Assembly: GCF_026723865.1 (NCBI RefSeq)
Contig: NZ_CP113529.1
Span: 5,084,001-5,148,000, forward strand
Length of the DNA: 64,000 nt
Reading direction: 5' to 3'
DNA from: Mycobacterium sp. Aquia_216
Lineage (GTDB): Bacteria; Actinomycetota; Actinomycetes; Mycobacteriales; Mycobacteriaceae
The notes beneath the pieces are model-generated. The model saw nothing but the letters and a program-made list of their open reading frames with translations. It did no database searches and was not told where the DNA came from. Both the position numbers and the translations under genes were made by a program. Of the stretch, positions 57,822-64,000 are shown in pieces (the first letter of the stretch is position 1; every line of letters starts with the position of its first letter).

Positions 57822-58277
57822 GTGCGGTGGTGTAGTCATCGGCCCCGGCGATGGGGCGCGCTCGTGGTAGCGGCTGGGTTCACGGTTTTGTTCGGGCTGA
57901 CGGGGTGCTCGCCGGGCGGTCCCCCGGGGGCCAAGACGACGCCGTCGCCGGTGCCCTCCCCGGCCGGCCCGCATAGCCCGAGTTCGACACCGCCGGGGGT
58001 GATCGGCCTCTCCCCCGCGGGGGTGACAACCAAGGTCGATGTCCCCGCGGAGTCGACCGAAGAGGAGTACTACCAGGCCTGTCACGCCGCAAAAGTGTGG
58101 ATGGAGGGACGGCCCAAGACCGGTGAATCCCTGTTCGAGCCCTACTTGGCGATGGTCCAGACCTCGCCCTCGAGCACCGCGGGTACCTGGAACACACGAT
58201 GGGCGGACCTGACACCGGCCCGGCAGGCGGCGGTGATCACCGCCGCGCGGGCGGCCGCCGACGACGAATGCGGGTAG
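57822..58277 (+). CDS. lpqV: Lipoprotein LpqV
   Basis: A 151-residue lipoprotein. A basic N-terminus and hydrophobic core (about 11-25, WGALVVAAGFTVLFG) are followed by the lipobox LTGC with Cys29. A Pro/Ser/Thr-rich linker and a conserved domain with AESTEEEYYQACHAAKVWM and LTPARQAAVITAARAAA follow, as in Rv1064c. Function is unknown; it should be anchored on the outer face of the membrane. It starts at GTG 57822 and is divergent from the cysteine dioxygenase operon. Confidence 0.9.
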   Translation: MRWCSHRPRRWGALVVAAGFTVLFGLTGCSPGGPPGAKTTPSPVPSPAGPHSPSSTPPGVIGLSPAGVTTKVDVPAESTEEEYYQACHAAKVWMEGRPKTGESLFEPYLAMVQTSPSSTAGTWNTRWADLTPARQAAVITAARAAADDECG

Positions 58278-58380
58278 CGTCGGTCCCCCGCGCTTCGCAC
58301 TCCTGCGCAATTGCGATCACGGATGAAAAAAGTGGTGCCCCGCCCCGGCGAGGGACCGTTGCGACACGCAAAATGTAGGG

Positions 58381-59418
58381 GTGTCTGGCGAAGCCGTCGC
58401 GCGTCGATCCTCACGTTCCCGGGTCGCCGTGGCACTCGGGAGCGGCGGCGCGCGGGGCTACGCCCACATCGGGGTGATCGAGGCACTGCGGAGCCGCGGC
58501 TTCGAGATCGTGGGGATCACCGGCTCATCGATGGGCGCGATGATCGGCGGCCTGCAGGCGGCCGGGCGACTCGACGAGTTCGCCGACTGGGCGAAGTCGT
58601 TGACGCAACGCACCATCCTGCGGCTGCTCGACCCGTCCATCAGCGCCGCGGGGGTGATGCGGGCCGAGAAGATCCTGGAGGCGGTGCGCGACATCCTCGG
58701 CCCGGTCACGATCGAGGAGCTGCCGATCCCGTACACCGCGGTGGCGACCGACCTGCTGGCCGGCAAGTCGGTGTGGTTTCAGCACGGTCCGCTCGACGAG
58801 GCGATCCGGGCATCGATCGCGATTCCGGGGGTGATCCCGCCCCACGAAGTCGGCGGACGCCTGCTCGCCGACGGCGGCATCCTGGATCCGCTGCCGATGG
58901 CCCCCCTCGCCGCGGTCAACGCCGACCTGACGATCGCCGTGGGGGTCAGCGGCAGCGAGGTGATCGCTAAGCGGGAGCCCGAGCCCGGCGCCACCGTCGA
59001 GTTGCTGAACCGCATGGTTCGCAGCACTTCCGCGCTGCTCGACACCTCGGCCGTCCGGTCGCTGCTCGACCGGCCCACCGCACGAGCCGTGTTGAGCCGA
59101 TTCGGCGCGGACACCTGGTCAGAGGAATCGGGCGAGGGCGGCCCCGACGGTCTCCTGGAGGCGCCCGGGGTTCCGAAGCTCGGCAGCTTCGAGGTGATGT
59201 ACCGCGCGTTCGACATCGCCCAGTCGGCGCTCACCCGGCACATGCTGTCGGCCTACCCGCCCGATCTGCTGATCGAGGTACCGCGTTCGACCTGCCGGAG
59301 CCTGGATTTTCACCGGGCCGCAGAGGTGATCGACGTCGGCCGGGTGCTGGCCGAGCGAGCCCTCGACGAGCTGGATGGTCCGGCCGAGGAACCCGCGCCG
59401 CCCGCGATCGAAGGTTGA
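58381..59418 (+). CDS. Patatin-like phospholipase (Rv1063c-like)
   Basis: A 345-residue patatin. Oxyanion loop GSGGARGYAH, nucleophile GSSMG, and the catalytic Asp in ADGGILDPLP are all present, so a Ser-Asp dyad lipase is expected, cytoplasmic by absence of a signal. The C-terminal extension (after about residue 220) is conserved in the mycobacterial branch. It starts at GTG 58381. It is convergent with a second, only distantly related patatin gene. Confidence 0.92.
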   Translation: MSGEAVARRSSRSRVAVALGSGGARGYAHIGVIEALRSRGFEIVGITGSSMGAMIGGLQAAGRLDEFADWAKSLTQRTILRLLDPSISAAGVMRAEKILEAVRDILGPVTIEELPIPYTAVATDLLAGKSVWFQHGPLDEAIRASIAIPGVIPPHEVGGRLLADGGILDPLPMAPLAAVNADLTIAVGVSGSEVIAKREPEPGATVELLNRMVRSTSALLDTSAVRSLLDRPTARAVLSRFGADTWSEESGEGGPDGLLEAPGVPKLGSFEVMYRAFDIAQSALTRHMLSAYPPDLLIEVPRSTCRSLDFHRAAEVIDVGRVLAERALDELDGPAEEPAPPAIEG

Positions 59419-59484
59419 GTTCACGCCCGAACCATGACATGCGCACGGCGAGAGTCATTGGGGGAAAAGAACTTCACGGTCTGA

Positions 59485-60360
59485 TCAGACACCCAAGAAC
59501 TGCGCGATCCTCGCCGCTTCGCGGCGGCCCTGTTCGCGCCCTGCCACGGCCGAGCCGACGCGACAGCGCGGATCTAAAAGGTTGGGCCCGAACGCTTTCA
59601 ACGAGCCGGGATCGGCGAACACCGCGAATGTCGTGCCGTCGAATGCCTTGATCTCCGCGGCAGGCCCGGCGCCGAACGGCGACGGGGCGTCGGGCGCCGA
59701 GGGCACCAACACCACCGCCGCGGTGCAGTCGCGGGCGACAGCGAGGTTCACCGAGCTGGCGATGCCGCCGTCCATATACCGCCGGCCCGTGATCGTCACC
59801 GGCGGCCACGCCCCTGGCACCGCGCAACTGGCCGCGACCGCGTCGACGAGCTCCACTCCCGATTCGGAGTCGAAGACCACCAATTCGCCGATGGCCGTGT
59901 CGATCGCGGTGATGCGCAGTGCGCGGTCGGGCCATTCGTGCGACGGCAGACGCTGCTCGATCACCCGCCGGCGAACGGCCTCGGGAACCGTCTTGGTGCC
60001 CAGCGCCACGGCCCCGATCCGCTGCATCTGCTGACGCGTCTTGGCGAGCGAGTCGTCGTACGGCTCGCCCAAGGCGGCCAGGAACAGCTCGGTGATGGTC
60101 TCGACGTCGACGCCGGAATCGATCTCGCCGGACGTCTCGGCGACTTGTCGATCGAACAGCGCCTCTAGCGTGCTGCCGGTGCCGATTTGGGCGGCGACCG
60201 CCGAACCGGCCGAGGTTCCCACCAGCACATCGGAATCCAGCAGCTGCCGCGCCGCGGCCGGCGCCTCATCGGCAATGCCCTGCAGAATGCCCGTCTCCCA
60301 AGCGATTCCGGCGATTCCTCCGCCGGCCAGCACAAGCGCGCGTTTGGTTGTCACGTTCAC
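59485..60360 (-). CDS. Patatin-like phospholipase (Rv1062-like)
   Basis: A 291-residue patatin with oxyanion loop GGGIAGIAWE, nucleophile GTSAG and catalytic Asp in YMDGGIASS. It belongs to a different subfamily from the convergent gene. The start is a GTG at 60360, with another GTG two codons later. It lies 10 bp downstream of the class II amidotransferase gene, so the two are probably one operon. Confidence 0.92.
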   Translation of the reverse strand: MNVTTKRALVLAGGGIAGIAWETGILQGIADEAPAAARQLLDSDVLVGTSAGSAVAAQIGTGSTLEALFDRQVAETSGEIDSGVDVETITELFLAALGEPYDDSLAKTRQQMQRIGAVALGTKTVPEAVRRRVIEQRLPSHEWPDRALRITAIDTAIGELVVFDSESGVELVDAVAASCAVPGAWPPVTITGRRYMDGGIASSVNLAVARDCTAAVVLVPSAPDAPSPFGAGPAAEIKAFDGTTFAVFADPGSLKAFGPNLLDPRCRVGSAVAGREQGRREAARIAQFLGV

Positions 60361-60370
60361 CGTGCGCTCT

Positions 60371-61243
60371 TCACGCCGTCGTGTGCTGGGCCCGCTGCGC
60401 GACTGGGCTCAGATCCTGTTGGCGCAACAGCTGTTTGGGCGGATCGGGTAGTACCACGCTACGGGTGATCCGCAGTGGCGCGTCGACGTGGACAAGTTCA
60501 CCCGATTCGATCAGCGACCACCGCGGATCGTCATCCATACGTTCGGTGGCAAACACCACCGATGCGCGACTGCACAGATGCTCTGACTTCGCGTGAATCC
60601 GCTTGGTGCGCAAGTCGAATTGCGGATTGGACGCAGCGGTGTCGTCGGGTCGATGCAGGACGTAGAGCGGATTGGACTCGGGGTAGCGCAGCGCCCACAT
60701 GTCGGTGGCCGTGGTCAGCAGCACGTTGACGGCAAAGATGGGCACATTCGCGGCCAGCCACCGCACCGCATCGACGAGACCGGCCGGGACGTCGTCGCCG
60801 TGGGCGCGAATCGAGGCGGTGATCAAGGCGAACACCCGCTCCGAGTCGGTTTGACCCAGCACCAGGTGGTCGGTGCCGACCTCGCGCAGCCGTTCGTCGA
60901 TGACGTCGAGCCCTTCGACCACCCCGTTGTGCGCGAAGACGCGACCGTCCTGCAAGAACGGGTGGGTGTTGCGGATGTCGAGCGACCCGGTCGTGGCGTA
61001 GCGCACGTGGGCGACGAACGTCGTACCGGTCAGCCGGTGTGCTTCGGTGGCGAAGTCGGCGTCCTGCCAAGCCGCTATCGGCTCCTTGTACAGCTGCGGT
61101 TGGCCGTCCGCGTCGAACACACCCAGACCGGTGCCGTCGGGATTTCGCCTGCTCTGTTCGGACAAACTGTCTGGAGCGTCCAGTAGCCAGAAGGTCGCGG
61201 TGCAGGCTTGCGTCCCGGCGTGCAGCCCAAAGAGTCGACACAT
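60371..61243 (-). CDS. Class II glutamine amidotransferase
   Basis: A 290-residue Ntn-type amidotransferase of the YafJ/EgtC-like group. Cys2 (MCRLFGLHAG) is the nucleophile after removal of Met. Glutamine-binding parts are NPDGTGLG, HVRYATTGS and FAHNGVVEG. No synthase domain is fused, so the acceptor of ammonia, or a simple hydrolase role, is unknown. It is upstream of, and probably cotranscribed with, a patatin gene. Rv1061 is the counterpart. Confidence 0.9.
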   Translation of the reverse strand: MCRLFGLHAGTQACTATFWLLDAPDSLSEQSRRNPDGTGLGVFDADGQPQLYKEPIAAWQDADFATEAHRLTGTTFVAHVRYATTGSLDIRNTHPFLQDGRVFAHNGVVEGLDVIDERLREVGTDHLVLGQTDSERVFALITASIRAHGDDVPAGLVDAVRWLAANVPIFAVNVLLTTATDMWALRYPESNPLYVLHRPDDTAASNPQFDLRTKRIHAKSEHLCSRASVVFATERMDDDPRWSLIESGELVHVDAPLRITRSVVLPDPPKQLLRQQDLSPVAQRAQHTTA

Positions 61244-61346
61244 GGGTTAAGACGGTACCGAATGCGGTTGCGGGGTACTTTTCGTCGTCGGCACGCAGGT
61301 GGCGGGCGGCCCGGCCGGTGACGAGCGGCGCACACCACGAGCCAGC

Positions 61347-62978
61347 TCAGTCCCGCTCCTCGGTGACCTCGTATTCGTTGTCCGCGTGCCGGGATCGGAT
61401 GGTCTTCTTGTCGTACTTGCCCACGCTGGTGCGCGGGATTTCGTCGGCAAAGGCCCAACGCTCGGGCAGCCACCAACGAACGACTTTGTCCGAGAGGAAC
61501 TTTCGCAACTCGCCCGCGCTGACCGACGCCCCTTCGTTGAGGACGACGACGGCCAATGGGCGTTCCTGCCAACGTTCGTCGGGAACGCCGACGACCGCGG
61601 CCTCGAGCACGTCCGGGTGACCGATCAGGCAGTTCTCCAACTCGACCGAGGAGATCCACTCCCCGCCGGACTTGATGACGTCTTTGGCGCGGTCGGTGAG
61701 GGTGAGGAAGCCCTCTTCGTCGATGCGGCCGACATCGCCGGTGCGCAACCAGCCGGAGTCGAATTTGGACTCGTCGCGCCCCAGGTAGTAGGAGCCGGTG
61801 ATCCACGGGCCACGGACTTCCACCTCACCTACGGCCTGGCCGTCGTTGGGAAGCACTTTGCCGTCGTCGGCGACGATGCGCATCTCTACGCCGCAGATCG
61901 GTTGGCCCTGGGTCCCGCGGATGGCCCAGTGCCGATCCTCCGGCGTCCCGACCGGCGGCCAGGCCAGGGTGGCCAGTGGCGACGTCTCGGTCATGCCCCA
62001 CAGCTGCCGGATCTGGACGTCGTACTTGTCTTCGAAGGTGCGCATCATCGACACCGGAACGGCCGAGCCGCCGCAGGCCACCAAGCGCAGCGACGAGATG
62101 TCGTGGTCGGGGTCTTTTTCCAGGTGGTGCATCACGTCGTTCCAGATGGTCGGCACCGCGCCGGCCAGGGTGGGTCGCTGCGTCTCGATCATGTCGATCA
62201 CCGATCGGGCGTCGAGGTGGCGATCGGGTAGCACCAAGTCGGCGCCAGCCATCACCGCCGCGAACGGCAACCCCCACGCATTGGCATGAAACATCGGCAC
62301 AATCGGCAGCACCCGGTCACAGGCCCCGACCCCGATCCCGTTGGTACTGCACGTGGCCATTGTGTGCAGGAAGCTCGAACGATGGCTGTAGACAACACCT
62401 TTGGGATTTCCCGTGGTGCCGCTCGTATAGCACATCGCGGCCGCGGAATTCTCGTCGATCTGTGGCCACTCGAATTCGGTCGACTCGCCCTCGATCAACT
62501 CGGCGTACCGCAGCACCGTCTTGCCCGATTCCTGCAGCGCCGCGGTGTCCCCGTCCCCGACCGCGATCACGGTGTGCACCGTTTCGAGGTTCGGCAGTAT
62601 CGGGGCGAGCAGTTTGGCCAGTGACATGTCGACAAACACGACCTGATCTTCGGCTTCGTTGGCGACGTAGGCGACCTGCTCGGGGAAGAGCCGGATGTTG
62701 AGGGTGTGCAGCACGGCACCCATCGACGGCGCCGCGAGATAGGTCGCCAGGTGTTCGGCGTTGTTCCACATGAACGTCGCGACGCGCTGGTCCCCGGTCA
62801 CACCCAGGCGCCGCAACGCGTTCGCCAGTTGGGCGGCCTGCTGGCCCAATTCGCGGTAGGTGGTCTGGCGGTAGCCGTCGCCGGTAGCGGTGGTGATCGT
62901 CCGGGCCCCGTGGACACCGCAGCCGTGCCGCATGATTGCGCCGATTGTCAGCGGAAAGTCCTGCATTGTGCTGTCCAT
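61347..62978 (-). CDS. fadD14: Fatty-acyl-CoA synthetase FadD14-like
   Basis: A 543-residue acyl-activating enzyme with the same length as FadD14 (Rv1058). The AMP-binding P-loop is [11 protein letters not shown], followed by the GMTE region (WGMTETSP), the hinge GWLRTGDVG and the catalytic Lys in [11 protein letters not shown]. It activates fatty acids through acyl-AMP to acyl-CoA; chain length is not predictable. The start [12 protein letters not shown] agrees with the family; an internal ATG four codons later is possible. Confidence 0.94.
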   Translation of the reverse strand: MDSTMQDFPLTIGAIMRHGCGVHGARTITTATGDGYRQTTYRELGQQAAQLANALRRLGVTGDQRVATFMWNNAEHLATYLAAPSMGAVLHTLNIRLFPEQVAYVANEAEDQVVFVDMSLAKLLAPILPNLETVHTVIAVGDGDTAALQESGKTVLRYAELIEGESTEFEWPQIDENSAAAMCYTSGTTGNPKGVVYSHRSSFLHTMATCSTNGIGVGACDRVLPIVPMFHANAWGLPFAAVMAGADLVLPDRHLDARSVIDMIETQRPTLAGAVPTIWNDVMHHLEKDPDHDISSLRLVACGGSAVPVSMMRTFEDKYDVQIRQLWGMTETSPLATLAWPPVGTPEDRHWAIRGTQGQPICGVEMRIVADDGKVLPNDGQAVGEVEVRGPWITGSYYLGRDESKFDSGWLRTGDVGRIDEEGFLTLTDRAKDVIKSGGEWISSVELENCLIGHPDVLEAAVVGVPDERWQERPLAVVVLNEGASVSAGELRKFLSDKVVRWWLPERWAFADEIPRTSVGKYDKKTIRSRHADNEYEVTEERD

Positions 62979-63105
62979 GGATCTACCGCCTTACGGTCTC
63001 GGCGCAGCACCGCCTCATGGTCGGTCGGGCGAATGGTATCGCCGCGCTACATCACGGGAAACGGATTCCCCCGACAAGGCGTGTTGTATCCGGACCTGAC
63101 GAAAC

Positions 63106-64000
63106 TCAGGCGAGCACCGGCTCGTGCGGCACCAGGTCGGCTAGCAGCCAGCCGGCCGTCGACAGCTCGCTGTCGGCCGCGGCGGCCTCGATGGCCAATG
63201 GGGAGGCCGAGGCGATCGGCGTGACGCTCACGGCACCGGAGTAGCCGCCGACGTACAGCCGCGTTCCATCCGGGCTCTCCACCACGCACGACGGCTGCAT
63301 ACCGGCCCCGAGAGTGGCGATGACGTCATGGGTCAGCGTGCACAGCACGGTGACGCTGTCGTCGCTGACCAGGTAGACGCGATCACCGTCGGCGGACAGC
63401 GTCATCCCCGTGAGAACGCCGCCGATCTCGCCGACCTTGCGGGTGTGGGTGATCTTGTTGGTCCGGGTGTCGATCAGATCGACCACGACTCCCACCTCGG
63501 GAGCACAACTCGCCACGTAGGCGATCGCCCCGTTGTGGCTCAGCGCGACGTCACGGATGGGCAAACCGATCTCCACGGTGTCGATCACCCGCATAGCGGT
63601 CTGCTGGACCGCGGTGCGCTTCTTGCGCCAGCTCGCGCGACCGCCGGCCACGTCGGCGGGCGCCTTCGTGCCGATCACGACAACCCGGCCGCCGGCGGGC
63701 CCGTTGACACCCACGTAGACCCGAGATCCGTCGGTGCTGACGCGCACGCATTCCGTCGCGGTCCCCGGGGCCGCGGCGGCGCCCACGTCGATCGCCTGGA
63801 CCCGCCCGGTCACGGTGTCCAGCACGGCGACGTCGGCAATGCCGGCGGCGTTGCGGCTGGCGTACACATGCCGCCCCGCGGAATCGACGGCCAGGTCGCT
63901 CACGCTCAGCGCCACCGGATGCGTCGCAACCACCCCGTGCGTATCGGTGTCGATGACCTGGATCGAGTCATAGGCCGCCGACACCGTGCTGACGTAGGCC
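63106..64000 (-). CDS. Beta-propeller (YncE-like) protein, 5' end outside window
   Basis: 298 codons of the C-terminal part are visible; the frame stays open to the window edge (AYVSTVSAAYDSIQVIDTDT), so the gene continues to the right. Repeated blades carry the pattern ViDt-t--v---i-vG--P-dvalS-dG--aYVas. It is homologous to Rv1057, a seven-bladed propeller induced by envelope stress and regulated by MprA and SigE in M. tuberculosis. Propellers of this kind are binding scaffolds; the ligand is unknown. It ends 127 bp from the fadD14 start. Confidence 0.9.
   Translation of the reverse strand, partial: AYVSTVSAAYDSIQVIDTDTHGVVATHPVALSVSDLAVDSAGRHVYASRNAAGIADVAVLDTVTGRVQAIDVGAAAAPGTATECVRVSTDGSRVYVGVNGPAGGRVVVIGTKAPADVAGGRASWRKKRTAVQQTAMRVIDTVEIGLPIRDVALSHNGAIAYVASCAPEVGVVVDLIDTRTNKITHTRKVGEIGGVLTGMTLSADGDRVYLVSDDSVTVLCTLTHDVIATLGAGMQPSCVVESPDGTRLYVGGYSGAVSVTPIASASPLAIEAAAADSELSTAGWLLADLVPHEPVLA

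Overview
The window is chromosomal DNA of a non-tuberculous, probably slow-growing Mycobacterium. It is high in G+C and has PPE proteins with the canonical start ([22 protein letters not shown]), mycothiol S-conjugate amidase, DesA2, PhoH2, a 13E12-type HNH protein and an LpqV lipoprotein. From memory of the M. tuberculosis H37Rv gene order, most of the window follows Rv1112 down to Rv1057 in inverted orientation. No rRNA, tRNA, CRISPR array or intact insertion sequence was seen. Layout: (1) Positions 1-3570 hold an accessory minus-strand cluster: the start of a secreted protein, a VOC protein, an O-methyltransferase whose start codon lies in a perfect 36-bp palindrome, an SDR oxidoreductase, a MerR regulator and an NTF2-like protein preceded by a textbook MerR-type promoter with a 19-bp spacer. 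(2) 3596-16282 carries conserved genes (ychF, an Rv1111c-like membrane protein, ispH, an Rv1109c-like gene, xseA, xseB), interrupted at 6.2-13.1 kb by a DUF6941 gene and two large PPE genes. Their C-terminal parts are long beta-solenoid-like repeats, and between them lies a decayed copy of part of ispH. (3) 16316-19380 holds a 3-beta-hydroxysteroid dehydrogenase with a KstR-type operator and a leaderless start. It is followed by a DUF222/HNH (13E12-like) gene bracketed by two diverged copies of the dehydrogenase 3' end. (4) 19381-33003 holds a transporter, dienelactone hydrolase, DUF4245 protein, glpX, fumC, a proline-rich membrane protein, an adenylate cyclase, a polysaccharide deacetylase, phoH2 with a possible phoAT, desA2, glyA and coaA. 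(5) 33033-38441 is accessory: a small membrane protein, three tandem 362-residue COMT-like methyltransferases and a multi-span membrane protein. (6) 38528-64000 is conserved: a Z-prenyl synthase, a hemolysin III homologue, a DUF255 protein, the Rv1083-like gene, mca, a DUF4307 protein, greA, metB, an RDD protein, cbs, a LipU-like esterase, an SGNH hydrolase, fadA3, a BI-1 protein, echA9, echA8, an Rv1069c-like hydrolase, rhodanese plus cysteine dioxygenase, lpqV, two patatins, a class II amidotransferase, fadD14 and a partial beta-propeller protein. Functional links: mca, metB, cbs and the cysteine dioxygenase form a loose sulfur/thiol neighbourhood. fadA3, echA9, echA8 and fadD14 form an acyl-CoA neighbourhood next to several esterases and lipases. 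The most unusual parts are the solenoid PPE pair with its ispH debris, the MerR cluster with two strong operator-like palindromes, the flanking repeats of the HNH element, and the methyltransferase triplet.
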